A stretch of 64,000 nt of DNA from Ascarosepion bandense (lineage: Eukaryota > Mollusca > Cephalopoda > Sepiida > Sepiidae), in the NCBI GenBank assembly GCA_037127315.1, contig JBBBDQ010001918.1, forward strand, positions 5,682,501-5,746,500, read 5' to 3'. Of the stretch, positions 9,624 to 20,061 are shown piece after piece; the stretch's first letter is position 1, and each line of letters opens with the position of its first letter. A program made the translations under genes and the position numbers. The notes under the pieces were generated by a model. That model did not search any database. It worked only from the letters and a program-made list of their open reading frames with translations, and was not told the origin of the DNA.

Positions 9624-10690
9624 GTCATTTTTTTTTTTCGTTGTTGTTAACATCTTTTTACTTTCGATTTAAAGCACCATGGAGCTGGGGACGGATGAAC
9701 TCGGTGCTGGAGTTCGTCGAATGATGACCTTTGAAACTGAATACACGTTCTTCATTTGTCTAATGCTGATTCAGTACGGTTTTGATTTTTGCTGATCTGA
9801 CTGACCTTGAGTAAACTGTGATAAAGAAACCGAGAAAAGCCAACCTGAACGTAGAAAAAGAACAACCATTTCTGTCCTGCTGATTACATTTTCAGTAACG
9901 TCGTCTACCATCATATATCCAAGAGACCTTGTGTAGAAAGTTTTTAATAAAATCACGAAATATATGAACAAAAGAGTGTGCAACAATTATTTTTCAGCCT
10001 TTTTATATGAGAAAAATTAGCAGTTTAACCTGGTTTCCCTCGGGTAGTTTAAGGAATAATAAGAATAAAAAAGCATGATAAATTTACATACCAAATACTT
10101 ACACAACGTCCACCCTCGTCACTTTTATTGATATAGATAGCATTTTAACCCGGTTTCATTCGGGTAGTTTAAGTAATAATAAGAATAAAAACATATGAAT
10201 TTACATAGCAAATACTTACACAGCATCCACCCTCGTCACTTTTATAGATATAGATAACAATGTAGAATTTCTCTATTAGATTAGGGTGGGAGATGGAGGG
10301 CCAACATATATAGATATAGATAATATAAAGTGGGGTAATCGATTCTATATTATAATCAATGCATAAACTGATCCCTGACTTTGTGGGGTAATAATATATA
10401 TTTCTACCCTTAATTTTAACTTTCAGAAAAAATTTCGATAGCGTTCTAAAATTTTGATCTACATCTGAGCGCAACTTGTGTCGAGCTAGACCGCAAAATG
10501 CAGACGCTAAGTCGAATCTATTAAACAAATACATGCTTAAACAACGTCCACCCTCGTCACTTTGATAGATATAGGTTTTAGGTGCCGACGTGGCCTACGT
10601 CTTTGATTCTGGGATAGTATTTGTCCTACGCGGTTTAAACATGTCCTACCTCAGTTAGAATATATTTTTAGATGTAATAATTTGTCTGGT
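9621..10690. repeat. ~120-bp duplicated segment in otherwise unassigned DNA
   Basis: A block containing CGGGTAGTTTAA, AATAATAAGAATAAAAA, CAAATACTTACACA and CCACCCTCGTCACTTTTAT occurs at 10029-10140 and 10149-10255. A partial third copy lies at 10525-10575. The remainder, 9640-10020 and 10270-10520, shows no recognisable gene. Confidence 0.65.
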
Positions 10691-10694
10691 CGTT

Positions 10695-11190
10695 GAAACT
10701 GACTGGTGATAGCAGACACGGAAAGTAAAGTACAAAATCTCCTATAGAAGGGAGCTGAAGAAAGAACTACAAATAAACTGCAAGAAAACCGAATGCATGA
10801 TCATCAGCAAAAAGTTCAGTCTGAAATGCCAAATACAGCTGGAGGATACTAAAACCCGGCAGGTACAAAAACTTAAATACCTGGGAAGTATGCTAACAGA
10901 AGACGGAAGGTGCGACACAGAGATCCGAAGGCGAACTGACATGGCAAAGGACGCATTCCAGAAGCTGAGTAGAATATTAAGAAAACCTGATACAAACAGG
11001 CCAGATAGAAGAAAAAAGAGACAGAGGAAAGCAGCGGATAACATAATCGAAGGGCCTGAACAGGTGGTTAGCAGAACGGAGGTTGCCTGGTGTAATAGGA
11101 GAAAACGTGTTAAGAGCAACCAGGCATAGGGAGACGTGAAAAGCCACGATCACCAACGTCCTGAAAGGAGAAGACACGTAAAAGAAGAAT
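10695..11190 (+). pseudogene. LINE family A RT fragment
   Basis: Begins within the block after the catalytic box (ADTESKVQNLL...), then KKTECMIISKKFSLKCQIQ, LKYLGSMLTEDGRCDTEI and RRTDMAKDAFQKLSRILR. There it jumps to the terminal PDRRKKRQRKAADNI block, deleting about 100 codons. It ends near the RRR...LPEREIQ junction at 11190. Confidence 0.75.
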
Positions 11191-11259
11191 TATCTTCCCT
11201 GAGAGAGTCATTTAAAGGAAAATGATTACGTCTTGGAGTGGGCTATACGAGGCAAAGTT

Positions 11260-11835
11260 TTCGTTTTATTAACTTGTGGTGCAACACAGAGATCCGAAGG
11301 CGAATTGTAATGGCGAAGGAAGCATTCCAGAAGTTGAGTAAAGTATTAAGAAACAGGACAATTTCGCTAGAAACAAAGAAGATAGTACTGGATTGCTATG
11401 TGATATCAGTTCTTCAATATGGCAGTGAATGCTGGACAATACCATCAAAGATGAAGGAAGAACTTGAAGCAAGTGAAATGTTGTTCTAGAGAAGGATGCT
11501 GCGGATATCATGGATCGAGCATGTGAGCAATTATGAGGTTTTGGAAATGATGGAAACAAAAAGGAAATTAATACTGAGCATCAGGAAGAGACAGCTGAAG
11601 TTTCTGGGACATGCAGTGAGGAAAGAGGGCTTTGAGAACCTGATACTAACAGGCCAGATAGATGGAAAAAAGAGACAGGGAAAAGCAGCGGATAACATAT
11701 TTGAAGGACCTGGATGATGGAACACGGGTTGCATGATGAAACAGCAGAAGGAGTGCTAAGAGCCACCAGGGAGACGTGGAAAGCCATGATCGCCTACGTC
11801 CAGAAAGAAAAGGCACATAGAAGAAGAATTATTTT
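11260..11835 (+). pseudogene. LINE family A C-terminal region, longest colinear copy
   Basis: Colinear sequence from CNTEIRRRIVMAKEAFQKLS through SLETKKIVLDCYVISVLQYG, SECWTIPSKMKEELEASEM, a stop at 11487, then MLRISWIEHVSNYEVLEMME, KRKLILSIRKRQLKFLGH and DGKKRQGKAADNIFEGPG, to the terminal KAMIAYVQKEKAHRRR. The order gives the family's C-terminal architecture and fills the deletions seen in the copies at 612 and 10695. It is inactive (stop at 11487-11489, frameshift near 11713). Confidence 0.8.
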
Positions 11836-11893
11836 CCCTAACCCTAATCCTAACCCTGCTCTAATCCTAATCCAGACCCTAACCCGTACCCTT
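11836..11893 (+). repeat. Degenerate interstitial telomere-like repeat
   Basis: CCCTAACCCTAATCCTAACCC and following variants (CTAATCC, GACCCTAACCCG) form about nine CCCTAA-like hexamers directly after the LINE A 3' end at about 11835. TTAGGG is the usual metazoan telomere repeat. Variants every second unit show age. Confidence 0.8.
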
Positions 11894-12430
11894 AACAGTG
11901 AACCTTACCAGAATGGTATAATATTTCCTTTTTTTTACTTCCTTTTTATACGCTTGTTAATGTAGGCCACATACTATAGCACTGACAGAATTTTGCACCG
12001 CAACGCACTCCAGATTACGAATATTAAAAAACGAAATAATAAATTTTATAAAGGTTAAAATGGGGAACAATTTCCATATAAATTCATTGCAAATTGATCA
12101 TCCAAAATATTTAAAAATAATATGCATAGTGATATACGCCTATATAATGCACGCTGTCAACCGGGCCTTCATAATACGCAGGTTGCACCTCGGCAGAATG
12201 CGTTCTGGGTATGACGATAAACTGCACCCAGCTGAAATGTCTCTGATTTGTGAGGTTGTAAGTAGCGTGGAACCACCTCTTAATTGCTGTTGTTTTTAGA
12301 TCCACCCTGACCCGCTGTGGTTGCACCTATTAATGTCCCTGCTATGGGCAAACAGATGACCTCTAAACTGAGGTCAATACACTAAGGAAGCATAAAAATA
12401 GATATTTATCGTGTATGTGTGTATCAGATA
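11894..12430. other. Interval without recognised gene
   Basis: Nothing coding or repetitive was identified. A moderately GC-richer patch at 12150-12330 contains GTTGCACCTCGGC and GTGGTTGCACC. Confidence 0.5.
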
Positions 12431-12625
12431 CATTAAGCCCTCCTTCCTCATTGCCTCTCCCGAAAACTTCAGCTATCTCTTCTTGGTGTTAATATGTTTC
12501 CTTTTTATTTCCATTCTCTCCAAAACCTTGTCGTTGCTCACATGTTCGGTCCATGGTATCATCAGCATCCTTCTGTAGAACAAATTTTCTTCTGCTTTCG
12601 AGTCTCTCCTCCATCTTTAAGGAGA
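12431..12625 (-). pseudogene. LINE family A fragment
   Basis: Minus strand reads the block before and within KRKLIL...KRQLKF: CTTCAGCTATCTCTTCTTGG, then GTTGCTCACATGTTCGGTCC (antisense of the TEHVSND block) and CAGCATCCTTCTGTAGAAC (antisense of the YRRML block). The fragment is about 190 bp. Confidence 0.65.
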
Positions 12626-12719
12626 TTCTTCAGAATTAGCTGTCTTAGAGGAGGACAGATATCAGCAACAATATTCAATGAGATAGCTCGTTAACCATCG
12701 CTTAGTGAGAATGAATTTA

Positions 12720-13185
12720 TAAAGCAACACGGGAAGATTGAACTCACTATCGGAAGATATATAGAAAACCGGGATCCAAAGAATATGTATAATTCAAATG
12801 ATAAAATACCTTTACAGTATGGTCATCTTATAAACTTTTGAACCCACCTTCGTAGGATAACATATCTTAGATTTTTTAATTGTTGATTTCATTGAAACTG
12901 GTGATAAAAAATATTGTGTTTAATGTGTACTTGTAGATGGTAAACTAGTTATCAGAATTCTCTCGAGGTATTTCCTGCATGTTTTAAAATTAGGATGGTA
13001 TTCATAAATTCAAAGTTAAAGTAAGTTTTTTTTTCCTGTGTATTATGATCTCGTTTAAAAGTTTGTCTAATTGTAATCTCTCTTATATTCGTAGATGTTT
13101 TTTAGAATCCCAGATGTTTTAGCAATTTCATTTCTTTTATTGCAGGGATTTAGTTATAAATCCTAACATCAGATATAACACATCA
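12720..13185. other. Interval without recognised gene
   Basis: AT-rich sequence between a LINE fragment and the second mariner. No motif could be supported. Confidence 0.5.
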
Positions 13186-14474
13186 CTCAATAATTCACGG
13201 GCCTGACACATAGATAGTTCCACTAATAAAAAAATCCATATGATTTTTATGAAGTACTCACCTTTAAATGGCACGTGACAAAATTTGGGCCTAATCAGAT
13301 TATTAGTTTGCACATTACAGTTATTTAAATGTAGCTACTGTTGTAAATCTAAAAAAAATGGAAAAAAATCTGAATTTCGTGTATTGATAAAGCATTGCTT
13401 TCTGATAGGAAAATACTGTTCAAGCAATGCAATGGCTTGATAAGTGTTATTCGGATACTGCTGTCGGAAACAACGGTTAAAAGGTAATATGCAGACTGTA
13501 ATCGATGTTGTCCAGACAAAAATGAAGCTGAACGCTCAAGTCGCCCCAAACCGGCAGTTGTCTGGAAAACACCAAAAAAATCTACAAACTTGTTTTGGCC
13601 GATCGCAAATTGAAGTTGCGTGAGATAGCAGAGAATTTTAACATACCAGAAGGCAGTGTATTTACGATTTTGCATAAACGTTTGTCAATGAGAATGTTGT
13701 GTTCAAAGTGGGTGTCGCGTTTGCTCACAATCGATCAAAAACGACATGCGTCGACGATTCAGAGCGTTGTTTGCAGCTGTTTCAACGTAACATGAAGGAG
13801 TTTTGCGTAAATATGTGACAATAAATGAAGCACAGATCCACCACTCTACTTCAGAGTTAAATCGGCAGTCAGCTGAGTGGACAGCAGCAGGTAAAAGCCG
13901 TCCAAATCGACCAAATGCGCAAACATCAGCAGGCAAGATTTTGCGATGCGCAAGGTATTTTGTTCATCGATCAGCTTGAAAAAGGAAGAACCATCAATAG
14001 CAAATATTATATACCATTATTAGTGCGTTTGAGGGAAGAAATCGCCAAAAAACGGACACAAATTAAGAGGGAAAATGTGATCTTTCACCAAGACAACGCA
14101 CCATGTCACAAGTCGATCGCAACGATGGCAAAACTACATGAATTGGCCTTCGTATTGCTTCCGCATCCATCCTATTCTTCAGATCTGTCCTTCGGCGATT
14201 ACTGGCTGTTTGCAGACCTCAAACAAATGCTCCAGGGAAAAAGACTTAGCTCTAATGAAGAATTGATATCGGAAACGTATTTTGAGGCCAAAGACAAATC
14301 TTTGAGGCGTATTTTGGGGCCAAAGACAAATCGTTCTTCAAAAAGAGCATCGCATTGTTAGAGAAGCGTTGGAATAAGTGTATCACCTTAGAAGGAGATT
14401 GTGTTGATGAATAAAGTCGAATTTTGCCGAACAAGTGGTTTTATTAGTTAGGTCCGGGATTTATTGACTCAGTG
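13186..14474 (+). mobile_element. mariner transposon 2, decayed
   Basis: Terminal sequences CACTCAATAATTCACGGGCC (left) and CCGGGATTTATTGACTCAG (right) are imperfect inverted repeats bracketing about 1.29 kb. The same end appears at 39658 in the third mariner, so the two belong to one subfamily, distinct from the element at 6183. Confidence 0.8.
13360..14361 (+). pseudogene. mariner transposase, frameshifted
   Basis: N-terminal blocks (FRVLIKHCFLIGKYCSSNA near 13370) are followed by a helix-turn-helix region (LREIAENFNIPEGSVFTILH at 13615-13680). The C-terminal half is open from 13915 to 14361. Catalytic Asp 2 lies in FHQDNAPCHKS and Asp 3 in DLSFGDYWLF, 34 residues apart (D34D). The segment between 13795 and 13915 is out of frame, and a short internal duplication (EAKDKSLRRILGPKT) disrupts the C-terminus. 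Confidence 0.85.
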
Positions 14475-14534
14475 TTTGACGTATTTGTTTTCTAATTATA
14501 TCTTCGATTTTCATGGAGGTGCGTGTTAAAACAA

Positions 14535-14830
14535 TAATGTTGTGGACAATTTTTCTATGTGCCGTGTATTTTCAGGGCGTATGCGATCATGGCTCTCCCG
14601 AATTATCTGTCCTTAATACATTTCGTCTTACATTGGTTTCTCCTAAAATCCGTTCCACAATCTATTAACTCAAGCTTACTAAGTAGATTATGCATTGTTT
14701 GCCTTTGTTGCCTTCAGTCATTCCTGTGAGTATCAGATTTACCAAGTCCTCTTTCCTCATTATATGCCCTAGAAATTCCAACTGTCTTTTCCTGATGTTA
14801 AGCATACGTTTTCTTTGTATTTTACAATTT
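14535..14830 (-). pseudogene. LINE family A 3' fragment
   Basis: Antisense of the family's terminal region (TTTTCAGGGCGTATGCGATC corresponds to the DRVRPE/AYVLK tail) followed by the KRQLEFLGH block (AATTCCAACTGTCTTTTCC). Diverged, with several indels. Confidence 0.6.
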
Positions 14831-14883
14831 TGTAGAATTTTGTATATGTAGTGCTGGAATCGTTGGGATTATAATTTCAGTCA

Positions 14884-14940
14884 GTTAACCATTTGTTGCA
14901 TATTGGTTACAATTCTAACCAATATGTAACAAAGAGTTAA
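14884..14940. repeat. 57-bp near-perfect hairpin ending in TTAA
   Basis: GTTAACCATTTGTTGCATAT and its partner ATATGTAACAAAGAGTTAA form an inverted repeat around a CAATTC centre. The ends carry TTAA, and the right TTAA is shared with the following MITE. Confidence 0.7.
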
Positions 14941-15161
14941 CCCTCTAGGGCCATTCGCATCATATTTGATACAGTATGAAAACAAGCCTTGAAAGAAATA
15001 TTTTCCTGAAAAATTTTTTAAGAGAAATATTTTAAAATTTCAAATGAAAACAGTATTGACTGCTCAGTCAATGAATACCAAATGTTTCCTTATAGGGGAA
15101 TACCAAATGTTTCCTTATAGGGAAATACTGTATCAAATAAGATACGAATGGCCCTAGAGGG
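14941..15161. mobile_element. TTAA-flanked MITE (piggyBac-like), copy 1
   Basis: The 221-bp element has terminal inverted repeats of about 35-40 bp: CCCTCTAGGGCCATTCGCAT left, GATACGAATGGCCCTAGAGG right. It is flanked on both sides by TTAA (14937-14940 and 15162-15165). TTAA duplication with CCC-starting ends is the piggyBac signature. It holds no transposase, so it would depend on an enzyme elsewhere. A 20-base internal block (ACCAAATGTTTCCTTATAGG) is duplicated. Confidence 0.88.
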
Positions 15162-15221
15162 TTAAATTGCAATGATGCTCAGTTCTAAAATATATATATC
15201 AAAATATATATACAGTATTAA

Positions 15222-15443
15222 CCCTCTAGGGCCATTCGTATCATATTTGATACAGTATGAAAACAAGCCTTGAAAGAAATATTTTCCTGAAAAATTTTTT
15301 AAGAGAAATATTTTATAAATTTCAAATGAAAGCAGTACTGACTGCTCAGTCAATGAATACCAAATGTTTCCTTATAGGGAAATACCAAATGTTTCTTTAT
15401 AGGGAAATACTGTATCAAATATGATACGAATGGCCCTAGAGGC
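15222..15443. mobile_element. TTAA-flanked MITE (piggyBac-like), copy 2
   Basis: A second copy of 222 bp in the same orientation, with the same TIRs and TTAA flanks (15218-15221 and 15444-15447). It is almost identical to copy 1 and includes the same internal duplication, so that duplication predates transposition. The two copies are 60 bp apart. Confidence 0.88.
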
Positions 15444-15448
15444 TTAAA

Positions 15449-15700
15449 GGTGATGTCATCTAGAACGGCTTAACTGCATTTATACGTTCGCCTTTGTTTT
15501 TTATACACGTTTCATTATACGATTTCCTATGGAGGAAGATATTTAATTTAATGTTGGCTTTTATTTCTTTTTTTATTTAAATGGCTTCTAAAATATTGAG
15601 TTTATCTTTGCAATGAGTCTTTTATAATATTTTGGTGTTATCTATTAATAATTTTTTCCAGTTATAAAGTTGCCAAACTTTTGTCAAATATATTTAACTT
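15449..15700 (+). repeat. Dispersed repeat, copy 1
   Basis: GTGATGTCATCTAGAACGG, ATACGATTTCCTATGGAGG, AATGGCTTCTAAAAT and ATTTTGGTGTTATC recur in order at 17402-17640 (GTGACGTCATCTGCAACGG, TACGATCTCCTATGATAA, AATGGCTTCTAGGAT, ATTTCGGTGTTATC). Nature unknown; no coding potential. Confidence 0.6.
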
Positions 15701-15788
15701 GGATGCAGATGTGTTTGTGATGCAGAGGATATCTACTGGGAAAAGTATTAATCAGTCTCCTTATTTCAGCTATGATTTAAATAAAAAA

Positions 15789-15976
15789 GTCAGTCAGTCA
15801 GTTAAGTGCCATACGTGATACACGCTCGGGCGATCATGTCTTGAAAGAGACATGACTGACTGGGCAGAAGATTATCGCGCAGTAGGTTGCCATTGCTTTC
15901 TGCGGTAGACTGGTTGCCGACCAAGGCTACAGAACCCAATCTGTCCTCTTATTTGACTCATTGCTAGAGGGAGAAG
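15789..15976 (-). mobile_element. S1 SINE, 5'-truncated
   Basis: Carries the 3' domain in antisense (CAGTTAAGTGCCATACGTG, GAGACATGACTGACTGGG, TTGCCATTGCTTTCTGCGG) but stops before the tRNA head. Confidence 0.8.
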
Positions 15977-16099
15977 ATATGTATTATATTATTAATTAGT
16001 AATTAGAGGGGGATCAATTTATTACTTCATAACAATAGAAAACCGATCCCCTACTTTATGCCCAGTAGAAACCGTAATCATTTTTCTAACTAGTATATT

Positions 16100-16322
16100 C
16101 AGTCAGTTATGCGCCATACGTGATACACGCTTGGGCGATCATGTCTCGAAAGAGACATGACTGACTGGGCAGAAGATTATCCCGCAGTAGGTTGCCATTG
16201 CTTTCTGCGGTAGACTGGTTGCCGACCAAGGCTATAGAACCCAATCTGTCTTGTTATTTAAACCATAACTGGAAGGAATAGACGGATTAATACCTTTCCC
16301 AAGGGTATTTGCACGTAAGTGA
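16100..16322 (-). mobile_element. S1 SINE, 5'-truncated
   Basis: Antisense S1 from the 3' terminus to the central block (GATTAATACCTTTCCCAAGG). The tRNA-related head is missing. Confidence 0.8.
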
Positions 16323-16335
16323 AAAAAGAGTAGAC

Positions 16336-16990
16336 TGAGGGAAAATCTTCTGCCCAGTCAATCACCTCTTTCGAGACATGATCACCCTAGCGGTTATCAC
16401 CTATGGCAATTGACAAAGTGATCAGGATAAAAGAAATGAATAGCTGGACAGATCAAGTAATATAGCCTTGGTTGGCAACTAGTTTAACGCAGAAAGTAAT
16501 GACAACCTAGAAACAAATATACCGTTTGATTAAAAACAGATTTTTTACTCAAATACGAGTATCGATTAAAAATAATGTTTAAACAAATAATTTCAGTATA
16601 TCGGTCTTTAAACCATTTCGTTGATCTTCGGGATTTCCGTAAAATAATGGAATAGCAGGACAGATTGGGTTCTATAAACTTGGTTGACAACCAGTTTATC
16701 GCAGAAAGTAATAGTAAACTACCGAGGGAAAATTTTCTGCCGAGTCACTCGTCTCTTTGGAGACATGATCGCCCTAGCGTTTATCACCTATAGCAACTGA
16801 CTAAGTGATCAGGATAAAAAAATTGAATAGCAGGACAGATTGGGTTCTATAAACTTGGTTGACAACCAGTTTATCGCAAAGAGTTATAGTAACCTACTGC
16901 GAGTAAATCTGCTACCCAGTTATTCATGTCTCTTTCGAGACATGATCGCCCAAGCGTTCATGACGTATGGCACTTAAATGACTGACATGC
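16336..16990 (+). mobile_element. S1 SINE 3' segments with nested S2 tail
   Basis: Three plus-strand S1 3' segments lie in series: 16336-16505, 16636-16830 and 16831-16990. They recur with ACAGATTGGGTTCTATAAAC and GAGACATGATCGCCC. Between the first and second is an S2 tail at about 16512-16635 (TACTCAAATACGAGTATCG). S2 therefore inserted into, or recombined with, an S1 array. Confidence 0.7.
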
Positions 16991-17401
16991 AACTGAACAT
17001 CGCTGATAGTTCTAGACAATAGCCGTGAGAAACATCTAGCGATACAGGCTTACTAAGACTGGTTCCTATTTAGGTGACGCCTGTGTGACGTCATTTCAGC
17101 AGATTTTTAAAAAAATGAGTGATTATGCAGCAGGTTGGAACTTTTAGTTTTTCAATGACAACAGCTGAAAATTTAATCAAGGGATTTTTTTGAAGAAGTG
17201 TACTTTATATATATATATATTTTTTTTCTTTCATTCTTCTTTTAAAGAATGATTTCTACATTAATTTTTTATTATTTTTCTTTTTTCTTTTTCTTTGGTT
17301 ATTTTTTTTATCTCGTTTTATCTCGTTTTATTCTTTCTTATCTGTTTTCTTCATTCTATATTTTTTTCTGAGAATGCTGAAAATGGAATTTAAATCAGTT
17401 A

Positions 17402-17640
17402 AGTGTGACGTCATCTGCAACGGTTAAAAGAAAAAGTATGTCATGAGAATTTATAAGTTTTTTTTAGAAACACACTTCAATTTACGATCTCCTATGATAA
17501 AAGATATTTTATTTATTTATTTTGTTTACTTATCTTCTATTATAATGGCTTCTAGGATTTTGAAATTCTTTGCAATGAATTCGATATAATATTTCGGTGT
17601 TATCCATTAAATGTGTTTTATGCTAATATTATTTTAGTGA
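17402..17640 (+). repeat. Dispersed repeat, copy 2
   Basis: Homologous in order to 15449-15700; see that entry for the shared blocks. The right edge runs into the 354-bp duplication. Confidence 0.55.
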
Positions 17641-18322
17641 TTTGTAATGTGTCGATCGATTTTTGCATGAATTGCACTAAATTTTGATAAATGACAAGTT
17701 AACCTACAAGATAGTGTGATACATGAGAGGTCAATGATAGAATTTAATGTTGCTTATTGATTATTAGTATTAGAGATATTAATTACTATTATTTTGGTTG
17801 ATCATATGTGCGTTGTGGTGCAGTGGATATCGGCTCGGGACGTGAAATCGGAGAGCCGAGTTCGAATTCCCGTTGCATTCACCTAAGCGCAAATATCTTT
17901 AAAAAAGGTATATATGAATCTCTTTCCTCCAGCTATGGGTCAAATAGCAGAACAGTTTGGATTCAATAGTTTTATGCTAATATTATTTTAGTGATTTGTA
18001 ATGTGTCGATCGATTTTTGCATGAATTGCACTACATTATGATAAATGACAAGTTAACCTACAAGATAGTGTGATGCATGAGAGGTCAATGATAGAATTTA
18101 ATGTTGCTTATTGATTATTAGTATTAGAGATATTAATTACTATTATTTTGGTTGATCATATGTGCGTTGTGGTGCAGTGGATATCGGCTCGGGACGTGAA
18201 ATCGGAGAGCCGAGTTCAAATTCCCGTTGCATTCACCTACGCGCAATTATCTTTAAAAAGGTATGTCTGAATCTCTTTCCTCCAGCTATGGGTCAAATAG
18301 CAGAACAGTTTGGATTCAATAG
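17616..18322 (+). repeat. 354-bp direct tandem duplication
   Basis: TTTTATGCTAATATTATTTT starts at 17616 and again at 17970. Each unit contains AT-rich flank plus the 5' half of an S1 SINE. Unit 1 ends at GATTCAATAG; unit 2 continues into the rest of the SINE, so unit 2 is ancestral and unit 1 a partial copy. The two units differ by few bases. Confidence 0.9.
17812..17968 (+). mobile_element. S1 SINE 5' half (duplicated copy)
   Basis: tRNA-like head with GGTGCAGTGGATATCGGCTC and B-box-like GAGTTCGAATTCCCG. Cut short by the duplication boundary. Confidence 0.8.
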
Positions 18323-18446
18323 TATCAGTGATTCATATCAGTATGGATTATATAGTCTTAGGAGGAAACATTTTGCCTAGTTAGTCATTCTTTCATGACA
18401 TGATCGCATAAGCGTTTATCACATATGGCACTTAACTGACTGATGA
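18163..18446 (+). mobile_element. S1 SINE, near full length
   Basis: Head as in the preceding copy, then CCAGCTATGGGTCAAATAGC and a shortened 3' domain ending CATATGGCACTTAACTGACTGA-like sequence. About 20 bp are missing around 18370. Confidence 0.8.
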
Positions 18447-18769
18447 TCTTAAAGACTCGTCATTCTACTATGAGTAGGACGTTTACTCAGAGGAAATTGT
18501 CGCAAAACATTCGCAACGGGGATCACATTGTCGTACGTACTGCCGCACCAACTAGGTTGTTCGCGGGTATTGTATTATTCATCCCTGGGATTAACAGTTT
18601 TTTCACTGATATATTGTTCTTGTATTATTTTGAATAATATTATATACCAGAACTATGAGCATTACAACCATGACTAAAATGAAACAAGTAACATTTCATC
18701 ACCCTCGAGACCAGACCCAAACTTCCACTAACCCCGAAGACTGATCACACCTTTACAGTAGCATCCAAC

Positions 18770-19745
18770 GTCTTCTTCTTCTTCTTTGTGCCCTGTCTCT
18801 TCAGAAACGTAGGCGATCATGGCTTTCCACGTCTCCTATCCCTGGTGGCTCTTAGCACTCCTTCTGATGCTACACCATGCAACCCTCGTTCCATCATTCA
18901 CCTGATTAGGTCCTTCAAATATATTATCCGTTACCTTCCCCTGTCTCTTTTTCCCTCTATTTGGCCTATTAGTATCAGGTTCTCCAAGACCTCCTTCCTC
19001 ATTGCATGTCCCAGAAACTTCAGCTGTCTCTTCCTGATGCTCAGTATTAATTTCCTTTTTGTTTCAATCATTTCTAAGACATCATCATTGCTCACATGCT
19101 CGATCCATGATATTCGCAGCATCCTTCTGTAGAACCACATTTCAGTTGTTTCAAGTTTTTCGTTCATCTTTGATGATATTGTCCAGCATTCACTGCCATA
19201 TTGAAGAATTGGCATCACATAGCAATCCAGTACTCTCTTCTTTGTTTCTAGTGAAATTTTTCTGTCTCTTAATACTTTACTCAGCTTCTGGAATGCATCC
19301 TTCGCCATGCCAATTCGCCTCCGGATCTCTGTGTCGCACTTTCCATCTTCGATGATATTGTCCAATATTCACTGCCATATTGAAGAACTGACATCACATA
19401 GCAATCCAGTACTCTCTTCTTCGTTTCTAGTGAAATTGTCCTGTCTGTTAATACTCTACTCAGTTTCTGGAATGCATCCTTTTGCTTTTGGATCTCAGGA
19501 ATAGAAATGTATAGAAACTGCTCTGACCACAAAGTGAGGGATCAGTTTATATATTGATTGTAATATGGAATTGATTTCCCACTTTAGATACGGTAGACTT
19601 CTTTAGAACCCCATTTCAGTTGCTTCAAGTCTTTCCTTCATCTTTGATGATATTGTCCAGCATTCACTGTCATATTGAAGAACTGACATCACATAGCAAT
19701 CCAGTCCTCTCTTCTTTGTTTTTTTAGCAAAATTGTCCTAAATTT
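18770..19745 (-). pseudogene. LINE family A fragments, three overlapping pieces
   Basis: The minus strand at 18931-19365 is open for 144 codons: EDGKCDTEIRRRIGMAKDAF, SLETKKRVLDCYVMPILQYG, SECWTISSKMNEKLETTEMW, MLRISWIEHVSNDDVLEMIE and KRKLILSIRKRQLKFLGHAM. It continues frameshifted to the terminal block at 18790. A second partial piece (KDAFQKLSRVLTDRTISLET) spans 19366-19500, and a third (QYDSECWTISSKMKE) 19605-19745. Each is 5' to the previous on the minus strand but repeats the same protein region, so they are tandem truncated copies, not exons. No endonuclease or catalytic box is present. Confidence 0.8.
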
Positions 19746-20061
19746 CACATCTGATCTCAGCTAGACTGCGTATATGTTCGTGTCATGACAAAAGATTCGG
19801 TGAGTTTAGTCGGTTTATTGAAAATACCTCACTGTGTCTCCAATGCTCAATTTCTTCCTTCCAATCTCTATTTCTATAGGGGTGAGGTCAGACCAAGAAT
19901 GGACCTTTGCTGCCATATCTCGGATGATGCTGCCCTATTCTTACTGTTTAGCCCTGGAAGTTTTCATAAGGATCTTAAACGGAGATGTCAGTCATGAATT
20001 ATTTTCTTCGCTACAAATCTTATTCCACAGACAAAATATCGCCAGCATTTCACTACTATAT

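Noticed and set aside
9264..9650. 128-codon Leu-Ser-Ile-Tyr ORF
   Set aside because: Translation of (TC)n and (TATC)n microsatellite. The same applies to ORFs at 22053, 30735, 31431, 35165, 35721 and 57968.
18931..19532. Multi-exon gene formed by the adjacent minus-strand ORFs
   Set aside because: The consecutive ORFs encode the same LINE A region repeatedly, so they are tandem truncated LINE copies and not exons.
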